From positions 1-64,000 of the forward strand of contig NZ_CAMLDC010000008.1 of NCBI RefSeq assembly GCF_946478805.1: a DNA stretch of 64,000 bases, read 5' to 3'. The DNA comes from an uncultured Fluviicola sp. (GTDB lineage Bacteria > Bacteroidota > Bacteroidia > Flavobacteriales > Crocinitomicaceae). Every line of letters begins with the position of its first letter. Within the stretch, counting starts at the first letter, position 1. Positions 50,660 to 59,073 of this stretch are shown here, one piece after another. The position numbers and the translations under genes are program-made. Under the pieces are notes generated by a model, which saw only the letters and a program-made list of their open reading frames with translations, had not been told where the DNA came from and did no database searches.

Positions 50660-52018
50660 ATGGAATTCAGAAAGTTACTTTTTATCGTTTCGTTTGTCAT
50701 TGTTCCGATGGTTCATTCACAAACGTCACAGCAGATTGGGACAACAACCGTTTATATTGATACCTTGATTGACAGTTTATCTATCCCTTGGGAAATTAAA
50801 CTGGAAGGAACGGATTATTTATGGTTGACAGAGCGGGAAGGATTGGTAAGTCGTATTGATCTGATCACAGGAATAAAGGATACGATGCTTGATTTGACAG
50901 CCCAGGTTCATACAGTTGGAGAAAGCGGGTTGCTCGGTATGGCGTTGCATCCGGATTTTCCGGTCATAGCGGAGGTCTTCCTGGTTTACACTTATGGACC
51001 TGAAGACAGTCAGGGGTATTTTAGGGAACGATTGGTAAAATGTGATTTTGATGGAACCAGTTTGACAGTTTCGGACACATTGATTGAAAACATTTTGGCT
51101 TTTGGAAACCACGATGGTTCACGCTTACATTTTTTGCCTGATCACACCTTATTGATGTCTACGGGAGAATGTTCTCAGGATCAGTTAGCGCAAAATTCAA
51201 GCTCTCTTTCCGGGAAATACTTGCGTGTAAACACAGACGGATCGATTCCTTCGGATAACCCGATCCCAGGATCGTATGTCTATACCATGGGGCACCGGAA
51301 TTCACAAGGGATCTGTGCATTACCGAATGGGAAAATAGTTATCTCTGAACACGGACCAACCACAGATGACGAGTTTCAAGTGCTGGAAGCCGGGAAAAAC
51401 TATGGTTGGCCCTTGATTCATGGATTTTGTGATGAACCTTTTGAAAATGCTCCCTGTGCAACAGGATTGTACCAGGAACCACTTTATGCCTGGACACCGA
51501 CTATTGCCACTTCCGACTTGGTTTATTACCAGAATCCCATATTCCCGGAATGGGATAACCGGGTGTTGATGGTTACCTTGAACGGACAGCGTTTAGTTAC
51601 ATTGCAATTGAATGCACAAGCGACCGCAGTTACGGATGAGGAACAATATTTTCAGGGACTTTTTGGTCGCTTGAGAGACATTGAAATTGGTCCGAATAAG
51701 GAAATCTATATTGCTACGAATTCAGGAAACAACCCGATTCTTCGGTTAACTCCTACCCATGAATTGGCAGTAAAGGAACTTCCGTCTGAAATCTATTACA
51801 TTCTTCCGAATCCGGCGGAAAATTATTTTCAAATTTCAGCAAGCTCAAGGGCAGAACAGGTTTCTATCCTGGATTTGAATGGCAAATCGGTGCAGGAACT
51901 GAAGCATGTGGAAGTTGGTGATCACATAGATGTTACGAATTTGCCAAAAGGGACTTATTCGGTGGAAGTGAAATTCGAAGGAGTCGATTCGATTCAACGA
52001 ATGAAGTTGATGAAATAG
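50660..52018 (+). CDS. PQQ-type sugar dehydrogenase with type IX sorting domain
   Basis: After a signal peptide (MEFRKLLFIVSFVIVPMVHSQ) the protein is a beta-propeller glucose/sorbosone dehydrogenase: LSIPWEIKLEGTDYLWLTEREG, GLLGMALHPDFP, HDGSRLHFLPDHTLLMSTGE, YVYTMGHRNSQGICALPNGKIVISEHGPTTDDEF. These include the His and Asp/Glu found around PQQ and calcium in sGDH. The last 75 residues (IYYILPNPAENYFQISASSRAEQVSILDLNGKSVQELKHVEVG) are a type IX sorting tail. It would oxidise a sugar outside the cell. Confidence 0.92.
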   Translation: MEFRKLLFIVSFVIVPMVHSQTSQQIGTTTVYIDTLIDSLSIPWEIKLEGTDYLWLTEREGLVSRIDLITGIKDTMLDLTAQVHTVGESGLLGMALHPDFPVIAEVFLVYTYGPEDSQGYFRERLVKCDFDGTSLTVSDTLIENILAFGNHDGSRLHFLPDHTLLMSTGECSQDQLAQNSSSLSGKYLRVNTDGSIPSDNPIPGSYVYTMGHRNSQGICALPNGKIVISEHGPTTDDEFQVLEAGKNYGWPLIHGFCDEPFENAPCATGLYQEPLYAWTPTIATSDLVYYQNPIFPEWDNRVLMVTLNGQRLVTLQLNAQATAVTDEEQYFQGLFGRLRDIEIGPNKEIYIATNSGNNPILRLTPTHELAVKELPSEIYYILPNPAENYFQISASSRAEQVSILDLNGKSVQELKHVEVGDHIDVTNLPKGTYSVEVKFEGVDSIQRMKLMK

Positions 52019-52081
52019 CTGGGTATTTTAGTTACAAAGGGATGATTGCAGATAACCAAAGTTTTCATTCCTTTGTAAAAA

Positions 52082-52095
52082 ATACTAAGCAGTAT
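52082..52095. promoter_or_regulatory. TetR operator 1 (ATACT-N4-AGTAT) before tetR
   Basis: ATACTAAGCAGTAT is a perfect 5+5 inverted repeat with a four-base centre, and it ends four bases before the TetR start codon (52100). It has the same half-site and spacing as the longer palindrome at 52701-52728 and is therefore likely the autoregulatory operator. A separate inverted pair, TTACAAAGG (52032-52040) with CCTTTGTAA (52070-52078), lies just upstream. Confidence 0.55.
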
Positions 52096-52099
52096 CTTT

Positions 52100-52690
52100 A
52101 TGAAAAAAGCGGAAGCGACGCGTCTGTCCATCTTACAGAAAGCATTTGAGTTAATCTATGTCAAAGGATATCAGACAACCAGCGTTGATGATATTTTGGC
52201 TACCACCCAGGTTACCAAGGGCGCTTTTTATTATCATTTCAAGAACAAGGATGAAATGGGATTAGCCATTATCAACGAAATCTTGAAGCCTACAATGGAT
52301 GCTGCATTTATTGCCCCGTTACAAAGCCAGGATAATCCTTTGGAAGTAATTTATGGGATGATGCATCATTTGCTTCTTGAAAATCCCTTTTTGAAGCCTG
52401 AATTTGGTTGTCCGGCTTCTAATCTTACACAAGAAATGGCGCCTTGGAATAGTCATTTCAGTAAAGCACTTAATGACTTGACGAAGCAATGGGAAGAATC
52501 CATTATAGGCATTTTAGAGAAAGGGAAACTCAACGGATTTGTCCGAAACGATGTGAATCCGATGCAAGTTACTATCATGGTTATGTCAGGTTATTGGGGA
52601 GTACGGAATATCGGGAAATTGGATGGGGGAAATCAATCGTATGTTACTTATTTAAAAGAGCTTAAACGTTACCTGGATAGCTTAGGATAA
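52100..52690 (+). CDS. TetR/AcrR-family regulator
   Basis: The 196-residue protein has the TetR helix-turn-helix KAEATRLSILQKAFELIYVKGYQTTSVDDILATTQVTKGAFYYHFKNKDEMGLAII (residues 2-58) and a helical ligand domain, EFGCPASNLTQEMAPWNSHFSKALNDLTKQWEESI. It sits between two matching operators at 52082 and 52701 and most likely represses itself and the operon from 52759. The ligand is unknown. Confidence 0.92.
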   Translation: MKKAEATRLSILQKAFELIYVKGYQTTSVDDILATTQVTKGAFYYHFKNKDEMGLAIINEILKPTMDAAFIAPLQSQDNPLEVIYGMMHHLLLENPFLKPEFGCPASNLTQEMAPWNSHFSKALNDLTKQWEESIIGILEKGKLNGFVRNDVNPMQVTIMVMSGYWGVRNIGKLDGGNQSYVTYLKELKRYLDSLG

Positions 52691-52700
52691 TTTTTTTATC

Positions 52701-52728
52701 TAAAAACATACTAGTCAGTATGTTTTTA
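52701..52728. promoter_or_regulatory. TetR operator 2, 28-bp palindrome
   Basis: TAAAAACATACT (52701-52712) and AGTATGTTTTTA (52717-52728) are perfect 12-bp inverted arms with a four-base centre AGTC. The palindrome starts 11 bp after the tetR stop and ends 31 bp before the first operon gene at 52759. The core ATACT-N4-AGTAT matches the site before tetR. Confidence 0.7.
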
Positions 52729-52758
52729 GCGTACTTTTACATCGATAAAATAAACGCG

Positions 52759-53217
52759 ATGTATTCCACACTTATCTTTCTTCATTCCCTGACAAGATGG
52801 CTCGTTGTAATCAGCCTGATTTATGCCATTTATCGGGCGTATAGGGGATTCCGGCTCCAAAAGACTTTTACAAAAGCAGACAATTCAATCCGGCATTGGA
52901 CAACGACAATTGCGCATGTTCAATTAATCATTGGAATTTTGGTGTATACCCAAAGTCCGAGCATCAACTATTTTTGGAAGCATACCAAAGTAGCCATTAA
53001 CAATTGGGATGTAACGTTCTATTCACTGATTCATGCATTTTTGATGCTTTTGGCAATCGTGGTTTTGACCATTGGTTCTGCAAAAGCAAAACGGATGGGA
53101 ACGGATCGGGAAAAATTCAGGACGATGCTGATCTGGTTCCTGGTTGCGTTCATTCTCATTTTTATTGCCATTCCCTGGCCATTTTCACCTTTTTCGAACA
53201 GACCTTATTTCAGATAA
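52759..53217 (+). CDS. Membrane protein, first gene of the TetR-linked operon
   Basis: From the ATG at 52759 the 152-residue protein starts MYSTLIFLHSLTRWLVVISLIYAIYRAYRGF and shows four hydrophobic segments (about 5-25, 50-65, 85-110, 120-143). An earlier ATG at 52720 lies inside the operator palindrome and is not credible. I recognise no family; the histidines in LHSLTRW, HAFLML and WTTTIAHVQL recall heme-binding helices but this is weak. It is followed, one base apart, by a DUF3817-like gene. Confidence 0.75.
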   Translation: MYSTLIFLHSLTRWLVVISLIYAIYRAYRGFRLQKTFTKADNSIRHWTTTIAHVQLIIGILVYTQSPSINYFWKHTKVAINNWDVTFYSLIHAFLMLLAIVVLTIGSAKAKRMGTDREKFRTMLIWFLVAFILIFIAIPWPFSPFSNRPYFR

Positions 53218-53218
53218 C

Positions 53219-53539
53219 ATGATTCAATTATTTCAAAAAAAAGTGGGCCGATTGCGCCTTATCGGCTTCCTTGAGGGGATTTCGCTCCTGTTGCTCTTAT
53301 TTGTTGCAATGCCTTTAAAATATGGCTTTCATCTTCCCGAATTCTCAAAAGTTATGGGAACTATCCATGGCGCATTATTTCTTCTGTTCATCTTCAATAC
53401 CTTGAGTGTGGGAGTGGAACAACAATGGAAATTCAAGACGACTACCTGGAAAGTCCTTTTGGCATGTGTTGTTCCATTCGGAACATTTTACATCGACCGG
53501 AAAATTTTGTATCGAATCAATTCTTCGAATAGCAACTAG
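53219..53539 (+). CDS. DUF3817-like membrane protein
   Basis: The ATG at 53219, one base after the previous stop, gives a 106-residue protein: QLFQKKVGRLRLIGFLEGISLLLLLFVAMPLKYGFHLPEFSKVMGTIHGALFLLFIFNTLSVGV, the DUF3817 pattern with LIGFLEGISLLLLLF and the HGALFLLF helix. It has three transmembrane helices. Role unknown. The rhodanese gene starts one base after its stop. Confidence 0.85.
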   Translation: MIQLFQKKVGRLRLIGFLEGISLLLLLFVAMPLKYGFHLPEFSKVMGTIHGALFLLFIFNTLSVGVEQQWKFKTTTWKVLLACVVPFGTFYIDRKILYRINSSNSN

Positions 53540-53540
53540 C

Positions 53541-53903
53541 ATGAAAACAATCGGGATTATTTTAGGCACTTGCCTGCTTATTTACATCGGATATCGAACC
53601 TATCGCTTTATGAACCTGGATAAAGGATTGGCAAAAAAGATCGAACAAGGAGCAATTATCCTGGATGTCCGGACTGCCGGTGAATATGAAACCGGGCATA
53701 TTAAAGGTTCAATCAATATTCCTCTAAGTCGTTTACGTGCGAAGAAACTTTCGCTGAATAAGGATAAAACCTATATTACAGTTTGCTCACATGGATTAAG
53801 AAGTGTAAGAGCAATGAATCTTCTGAAAGAAAAAGGATACAGGAAGGTATTCAACGGAGGCGCTTTGGCAGACCTGGAAAACGAAATTAATCACGGAAAA
53901 TAA
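53541..53903 (+). CDS. Membrane-anchored rhodanese-domain protein
   Basis: The ATG at 53541 gives a 120-residue protein: an N-terminal transmembrane anchor (MKTIGIILGTCLLIYIGYRTYRFMN) and a rhodanese domain (GAIILDVRTAGEYETGHIKGSINIPLSRLR ... TYITVCSHGLRSVRAMNLLKEKGYRKVFNGGALADLE). The active-site cysteine in VCSHGLRS fits the CxxxxRS loop of sulfurtransferases. It is the third gene of the TetR-controlled set and would carry or transfer sulfur at the membrane. Confidence 0.88.
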   Translation: MKTIGIILGTCLLIYIGYRTYRFMNLDKGLAKKIEQGAIILDVRTAGEYETGHIKGSINIPLSRLRAKKLSLNKDKTYITVCSHGLRSVRAMNLLKEKGYRKVFNGGALADLENEINHGK

Positions 53904-53956
53904 GACGCGAATTCAATATTTGTTTACTTTCAGATTTCTAAATTGAAGGTGAAGCA

Positions 53957-54307
53957 ATGGATATTGAATCAATCAGAAGTATTTGTCAAGGTTTTTCCGG
54001 AGTAACGGAAGATGTGAAATGGGGACATGACCTGGTGTTTTCTGTCGGATTAAAAATGTTTTGTGTTGTCGGATTGGATGAAAGTCCGGTTTCAGCTTCG
54101 TTCAAGGTAAGAGAAGAGGAATTTGATGAATTGTCAGGTTTACCGGGATTTAAGCCCGCACCTTATGTTGCAAAATACAAATGGGTGCTGATTGATGACA
54201 TTAAGCGGATGAAAAAAGCCGATTGGGAATCTTATTTGCGCCAATCGTATGAACTGGTTAAAGAAAAACTTCCGGCCAAGATCAGAAAAGAACTGGATAA
54301 CAATTGA
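53957..54307 (+). CDS. MmcQ/YjbR-family protein
   Basis: The 116-residue protein has the MmcQ/YjbR pattern: MDIESIRSICQGFSGVTEDVKWGHDLVFSVGLKMFCVVGLDE and PGFKPAPYVAKYKWVLIDDIKRMKKADWESYLRQSYELVKEKLPAKIRKEL. These small cytoplasmic proteins have a double-wing fold and no known biochemical activity. It ends 10 bases before the next membrane protein gene. Confidence 0.92.
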   Translation: MDIESIRSICQGFSGVTEDVKWGHDLVFSVGLKMFCVVGLDESPVSASFKVREEEFDELSGLPGFKPAPYVAKYKWVLIDDIKRMKKADWESYLRQSYELVKEKLPAKIRKELDNN

Positions 54308-54317
54308 TTAAGATACA

Positions 54318-54878
54318 ATGAAAAAACTGAAACTCTATTTTTGGATTCTTTTATTATTCGTTTTAAGCGTCCCTGCCGGATTCCTTACAATTCTTATAGA
54401 AAAACCCTATACACCCAAATCCGAGTACCTGTTTATTTTGATAGGTGGAACAATTGCTGTTTCCATTGTTGTCGGATCGTTGAGTCTGATCCCTTTCTTC
54501 GTCTTGAGAAAACGAAACAAGGATCTTGCATTGAAAAGGGCACTGCAGTGCTATACCTTTTTTGCAGTGGCCTTAATTGGGGTTGCAAGTTTCAAATATC
54601 CTGAAGCAATGAAGGAGAGAGATCGTTATCATTTTTCATTGTATTACGAACCTCTTTTTGAAAAGATTCTTCTTGAAGAAATAGAAGAGAAAAAGAATCA
54701 GTTACCAGCTTCGGTATTGGAACACAAGGAAGAAATAAGTACCTGTATCCTGTTTGAGATCCAATTTAACGACCGATTGATTGATAAATTGAGAACCGAA
54801 AACGACCCCGAAGCATTTTTTGTAAACGATCCGAAAATAAGACAAATCAAAAAAGATTGCATCGATTTATATAAATAA
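54318..54878 (+). CDS. Membrane protein of unknown function
   Basis: The 186-residue protein has three hydrophobic segments (residues 5-26, 37-62, 75-90) and a soluble acidic C-terminal half of 90 residues. I recognise no family. It follows the MmcQ gene by 10 bases. Confidence 0.65.
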   Translation: MKKLKLYFWILLLFVLSVPAGFLTILIEKPYTPKSEYLFILIGGTIAVSIVVGSLSLIPFFVLRKRNKDLALKRALQCYTFFAVALIGVASFKYPEAMKERDRYHFSLYYEPLFEKILLEEIEEKKNQLPASVLEHKEEISTCILFEIQFNDRLIDKLRTENDPEAFFVNDPKIRQIKKDCIDLYK

Positions 54879-54939
54879 TAAATCGTTTAATTACATAGAA
54901 ATACGTTGAACTGTTATTTCTTCTTTAAATCTTCTAACC

Positions 54940-55395
54940 ATGAAAAAAATAATGACTTTACTAATTATTGCAACCTTGTTATCCTGTGAAACTTCAGTTG
55001 AAAAGACAAAGCATTCTCAGAACAAAACAGCGATAAATCCGCAGGTTGCTCTTGAGGTAATGAATGATTACGTTGAAAATGCCAATGCTCGAAAAGATGC
55101 CGGAAAATGGGTGAGAAATCAGGAATTGCTAACAGATAATTTCAAAAAGGATTATGAAAAGATGATGAGGGAGGCCTGGGAAAACGATCCTGAAATGGGT
55201 TTGGGTTTCGATCCGGTTTTGGATGCGCAGGATTTCCCGGAAAAAGGATTTGAAATCAAATCGGTGGACTCGAAAACGGGGTTGATTACTCTTCAGGGTG
55301 TGGATTGGCCGGAGTTTGTCGTTTTCACGAAATTGACAGAAGTGAACGGTCAATGGCTTGTAGATGGTGCAGGAGTAATTCGGATACCGAAATAA
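54940..55395 (+). CDS. Small lipoprotein of unknown function
   Basis: The protein starts MKKIMTLLIIATLLSCETS, with lipobox LLSC and the Cys at residue 16. The mature part of 135 residues (ALEVMNDYVENANARKDAGKWVRNQELLTDNFKKDYEKMM... FVVFTKLTEVNGQWLVDGAGVIRIP) has the helix-then-sheet pattern of NTF2-like DUF3828/DUF4878 lipoproteins. The assignment is tentative. Envelope-anchored. Confidence 0.75.
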   Translation: MKKIMTLLIIATLLSCETSVEKTKHSQNKTAINPQVALEVMNDYVENANARKDAGKWVRNQELLTDNFKKDYEKMMREAWENDPEMGLGFDPVLDAQDFPEKGFEIKSVDSKTGLITLQGVDWPEFVVFTKLTEVNGQWLVDGAGVIRIPK

Positions 55396-55455
55396 TCAGG
55401 TGATTCTCTCAAATCATTCAATTTACCGTATCTTTACCTGAACCAAAAAATCACC

Positions 55456-56172
55456 ATGAATTATAAAAACCTCTTTTTTTCTTGTTCCCTAATTTTATTG
55501 AGTTTAGCAGCTAAATCGCAAACGCTGGTTTTACTTACTCAAGTAGATAGTAAGAAAGATTTTTGGCAGACAATTATTGTGAATCCCGACGGGAAAGAAA
55601 TCCTGGTGAAAACTCCTGCTTTAAGGGTGCATAATTTCTCCGAGGGATTAGCTTCTATTCAAACACTAGATAAGAAGTACGGATTCATCAGCCTGGATGG
55701 AGAGCTTGTCATTCCTGCTCAATTTCAAGCTGTTGGACACTTTTCAAGCGGGTTAGCTTGGGCGAGAGCGGATAATAACAAAGTAGGATTTATTGATAGA
55801 AGCGGTACTTGGGTCATTGCCCCTGAAATGGACGTCGTGAAATCATTTGATAAAATCAGTGGTATGGCCCGTGTAAAAAAGGACGATCAATGGTATTACG
55901 TGAATTTGTCAGGTGAGGCTTTGATGATAGAATCGGATGCTTATTTTGATTTTTCCGAAGGATTGGCTCAGGGTGAAAAGGGAGGATTGCGTGGTTTTTT
56001 TGATAACAAAGGGAACTGGATCGTAGAGCCGAAATTTCAGGATGCAAGGAAATTTGAAAATGGATTTGCCCAGGTGAAGTTGGCCAATAAGTGGGGGTTG
56101 ATTGATAAATCTGGGAATTGGGTGGTTGAACCTAAGTACGATGTAATGAAAGATGTCGAAACTGTTGAATGA
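55456..56172 (+). CDS. WG-repeat protein A
   Basis: After a signal peptide (MNYKNLFFSCSLILLSLAAKSQ) the 238-residue protein holds about five WG-type repeats, for example FSEGLASIQTLDKKYGFISLDGELVIPAQF, FSSGLAWARADNNKVGFIDRSGTWVIAPEM and FENGFAQVKLANKWGLIDKSGNWVVEPKYD. WG repeats are about 35-residue beta units seen in envelope and enzyme-linked proteins of Bacteroidota; their role is largely unknown. It is close to the paralogue at 56245. Confidence 0.9.
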   Translation: MNYKNLFFSCSLILLSLAAKSQTLVLLTQVDSKKDFWQTIIVNPDGKEILVKTPALRVHNFSEGLASIQTLDKKYGFISLDGELVIPAQFQAVGHFSSGLAWARADNNKVGFIDRSGTWVIAPEMDVVKSFDKISGMARVKKDDQWYYVNLSGEALMIESDAYFDFSEGLAQGEKGGLRGFFDNKGNWIVEPKFQDARKFENGFAQVKLANKWGLIDKSGNWVVEPKYDVMKDVETVE

Positions 56173-56244
56173 TCTTCATATTCCGCATTTTAACTTTTAA
56201 AATCAGTTCATTTTTCCTATGTTTATAGTACTAAAATCAGTACT

Positions 56245-57297
56245 ATGATTCAAAAAAGACTATTCACTCTTTGTGCGTTTCTGATAAATGCACTTATTGT
56301 TCAATCGCAAACACTGATTGTACAGGTAAAACCCATTGGAAGCAAAACTTGGGGATATGCCGGAATTGATGGCAAATTAATTATCCCTGCCGAATACGAT
56401 AAGACGTATCCTTTCAGTCCCAATGGATTGGCAATCGTCTATAATTCAAAGGATCGCCAGCATCAGTTCATCAATTTGAAAAACACTGCTTTGGAAACCC
56501 AGGAACCCAAGTTCAAGATCAAGGAAGTTTTCGGTTTCGGTGTCAAAGGCTTTCAGAACAACCTGATGTTGGTTCAGGTCGGTTCAAAATGGGGATACAT
56601 GGATCAGATGGGGAAGATGGTGATTCCTGCTGTCTATGATGATGCCAATGATTTTGATGGTGGTTTCGCTGCTGTAAAAAAAGGAGCTGAATTCCTAATT
56701 GTGGATGCAAATGGGAAAGAAACCGCTCTTGCGACTCCGGCATTGGATGTACGTGATTTCTCGGAAGGATTGGCGCCGATCCGGACAATGGACAAGAAAT
56801 TCGGGTTTATCAATCCAAAGGGCGAATTAACAGTCCCTTCCCAATTTGAAAGTGTGGGTTATTTCATAAATGGCTTGGCTTGGGCTAAAACATTTGAGAA
56901 GAAAGTAGGATATATCGACAAAACAGGAAAATGGGTCATTCAACCTCAATTTGATGTAGCAAAAGATTTTGATCCGAAAAGCGGATTGGCTTTGGTCCGG
57001 ACAGGTGAACAATGGTCTTATGTGAACGGGAAAGGGGAATCCTTGAAAGTGACAGATACGGAGTCCTGGGGAAATTTTTCGGAAGGACTTGCGGAAGGCA
57101 AAAAAGGAGTTTTGAAAGGGTTCTATGATGCAAAAGGCCAATGGGTCATCAAACCGCAATTTGAAGATACGAGAGACTTTCACAATGGTTATGCGGCTGC
57201 AAAGTCAAATGGGAAGTGGGGTTTGATAGATAAAACCGGAAAATGGAAGGTTGAACCGCAATTTGATTCCATCAAGGATGTAACTTTGGTCAAGTAA
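56245..57297 (+). CDS. WG-repeat protein B
   Basis: The 350-residue protein has a signal peptide (MIQKRLFTLCAFLINALIVQSQ) and about eight WG-type repeats: SKWGYMDQMGKMVIPAVYDDANDF, KKFGFINPKGELTVPSQFESVGYF, KKVGYIDKTGKWVIQPQFDVAKDF and KWGLIDKTGKWKVEPQFDSIKDV. It is a longer relative of protein A, whose end matches its end (FENGFAQVKLANKWGLIDKSGNWVVEP against FHNGYAAAKSNGKWGLIDKTGKWKVEP), so a duplication is likely. A terminator follows. Confidence 0.9.
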   Translation: MIQKRLFTLCAFLINALIVQSQTLIVQVKPIGSKTWGYAGIDGKLIIPAEYDKTYPFSPNGLAIVYNSKDRQHQFINLKNTALETQEPKFKIKEVFGFGVKGFQNNLMLVQVGSKWGYMDQMGKMVIPAVYDDANDFDGGFAAVKKGAEFLIVDANGKETALATPALDVRDFSEGLAPIRTMDKKFGFINPKGELTVPSQFESVGYFINGLAWAKTFEKKVGYIDKTGKWVIQPQFDVAKDFDPKSGLALVRTGEQWSYVNGKGESLKVTDTESWGNFSEGLAEGKKGVLKGFYDAKGQWVIKPQFEDTRDFHNGYAAAKSNGKWGLIDKTGKWKVEPQFDSIKDVTLVK

Positions 57298-57316
57298 AAA
57301 ATAATCAAGCTAATAG

Positions 57317-57352
57317 AAAAGCATTCACTACCTGATGAATGCTTTTTTGTTT
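57317..57352 (+). terminator. Terminator after WG-repeat protein B
   Basis: AAAAGCATTC (57317-57326) pairs with GAATGCTTTT (57337-57346) around a 10-base loop, followed by TTGTTTTG. Confidence 0.85.
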
Positions 57353-57465
57353 TGTACTAGAATCAGGATGATTTTCTTTACTGCAGATTCACAGAACGTT
57401 AAAATTGTTGTCTAAGTCTGAGAGAATTGGTAACTTAACTTATCATTATAACCCAAAAAGAAACG

Positions 57466-58248
57466 ATGAGTAGATCCTTAAGCGTTATTTCAATCACTCT
57501 TCTGTCGTTTGGGGTCTATTTCTTTTTAGCCAACACTTATTTTTCTGAGTTGAGATTGTGGATCGATACACGGATTCATCAGCTGGGATTGAGCCATATA
57601 TTGGTTTATGTAATAGTTTCTTTGCCAATAATTTTGGGGGCGTCGATCATTAATCAATGGAATCGCTGTAAAGCGACACTTGGACTGAACCGTTCCATTC
57701 TGAAAGGGATCCTGTTTCCGCTCATTTGCACTTTGCCAATGTTTATTGGTTTTGCGGTTTGTTTTCGGTTCAATACCAAACTAAGCCTGAATGAAGTGTT
57801 GATTACGGGAGTTGCAGCTGCTTTTTTTGAAGAATTCATCTTTCGCGGATTCTTGTTCGGACAACTATTCCGATACACCAAATTAGGATTTGTTCCCTCC
57901 ATCTTATTGGGAGCGTTCCTGTTTGCAGCGATGCACTTGTATCAAAGCAACGATTTGCCTACTTTGATTGGAGTTTTTTTCACGACTTTCCTGGGAGCAG
58001 TACTTTTTGCCTGGCTTTTCGTGGAATGGAACTACAATTTGTGGATTTCCATTTTTCTTCATTTCTTCATGAATTTGGCATGGATGATTTTTGCAGTTTC
58101 GAATAATGCTTTTGGTGGAGTTTATGCTAATATTTTCCGGATATTGACAATTACTTTGCTCATCATTTTGACCATTTTCTACAAACGGAAAAACGGAATT
58201 CCGATGGTTGTCAAGAAAGAAACCCTTTGGATGAAGAATCGAAATTAA
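57466..58248 (+). CDS. CPBP-family intramembrane protease
   Basis: The 260-residue protein has about eight hydrophobic segments and the CPBP (Abi/Rce1-like) motifs: AAFFEEFIFRGFLFGQLF with the EExxxR pattern, LFAAMHLYQ with the first His, and SIFLHFFMNLAWM with the second H and N. These form the active site of Rce1-type endopeptidases. The substrate is unknown; members act in protein processing or bacteriocin self-immunity. It lies between WG-repeat genes. Confidence 0.92.
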   Translation: MSRSLSVISITLLSFGVYFFLANTYFSELRLWIDTRIHQLGLSHILVYVIVSLPIILGASIINQWNRCKATLGLNRSILKGILFPLICTLPMFIGFAVCFRFNTKLSLNEVLITGVAAAFFEEFIFRGFLFGQLFRYTKLGFVPSILLGAFLFAAMHLYQSNDLPTLIGVFFTTFLGAVLFAWLFVEWNYNLWISIFLHFFMNLAWMIFAVSNNAFGGVYANIFRILTITLLIILTIFYKRKNGIPMVVKKETLWMKNRN

Positions 58249-58265
58249 ATGCTGATATTGGATGA

Positions 58266-59060
58266 ATGAAAAAGACCATTTATTTGATCGTTCTTGCTTT
58301 TTCAGTAGGATGTATTGCAAACCGGTCATCTGAAAAGAAACTCAAACAAATCCTTGTTTTTGAATCTTATTTTGAGGCGGGAAAGGAGGGTGATAAACGA
58401 TTGACAGAAAAGAGTATTTATAACGAAAAAGGCCTTCTTATCTCGGAAATCCGTTATACTGAATCCGGTTCGGTAGATCGTCAAAATGATTACAGCTATG
58501 ACACTGAAAATCGAAAGATAAAAGATATCTATACGCTTCATGGCACCTGTCATTCAATTGCGGAATTTCAGTATCAAAAGAACGATAGTATTTCCGTAAT
58601 TAAAGTCTTTAAACCAACTAAAAAACTCGATTTTGTGATTCGACCGCATTATGATAAAAGAGGATTTAATGATGCAGATTTGAGTATGAACGCAGATTAC
58701 TCAATCGATTTTCGGGATGAATACAAACGGAATGAATCCGGAAGATTGAACCAATGGATTCGCTATAATCCCGATTCCACGATCCAATCCAAGGTGATTT
58801 ATGAATACGACAAGCAAAATCGGGAAATCAAGAATACCTGCTCCGGAGAATTTGGTGGAACCTATTCTTTCAAATACAACAAGGAAGGATTAAAAAGTGA
58901 AGAAATGGCTTACAATACGGTTGAGAAAACATTTCTGTGGTTAAAAGTTTATAGTTACGATAAATCAGGCAGGTTGACTAAAGTCTTAGAATACAATGAC
59001 CCGAAACACCGTCCGAAAAATCCATATAGAATCTCAAATTATGAATATACCTTTTGGTGA
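58266..59060 (+). CDS. Lipoprotein with RHS/YD-like repeats
   Basis: The protein starts MKKTIYLIVLAFSVGC, with lipobox SVGC and Cys at residue 16. The mature part is strand-rich with several YD-like units: KSIYNEKGLLISEIRYTES, YSYDTENRKIKDIYT, YEYDKQNREIKNTCS, YSYDKSGRLTKVLEYND. These resemble short RHS/YD repeats. It follows the CPBP gene by 17 bases. Function unknown, probably envelope-anchored. Confidence 0.8.
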   Translation: MKKTIYLIVLAFSVGCIANRSSEKKLKQILVFESYFEAGKEGDKRLTEKSIYNEKGLLISEIRYTESGSVDRQNDYSYDTENRKIKDIYTLHGTCHSIAEFQYQKNDSISVIKVFKPTKKLDFVIRPHYDKRGFNDADLSMNADYSIDFRDEYKRNESGRLNQWIRYNPDSTIQSKVIYEYDKQNREIKNTCSGEFGGTYSFKYNKEGLKSEEMAYNTVEKTFLWLKVYSYDKSGRLTKVLEYNDPKHRPKNPYRISNYEYTFW

Positions 59061-59073
59061 TAAATCTTAAAAT

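Noticed and set aside
52720..52758. Upstream ATG of the membrane gene at 52759
   Set aside because: It falls in the TetR operator palindrome and adds residues that do not resemble a signal or membrane start.
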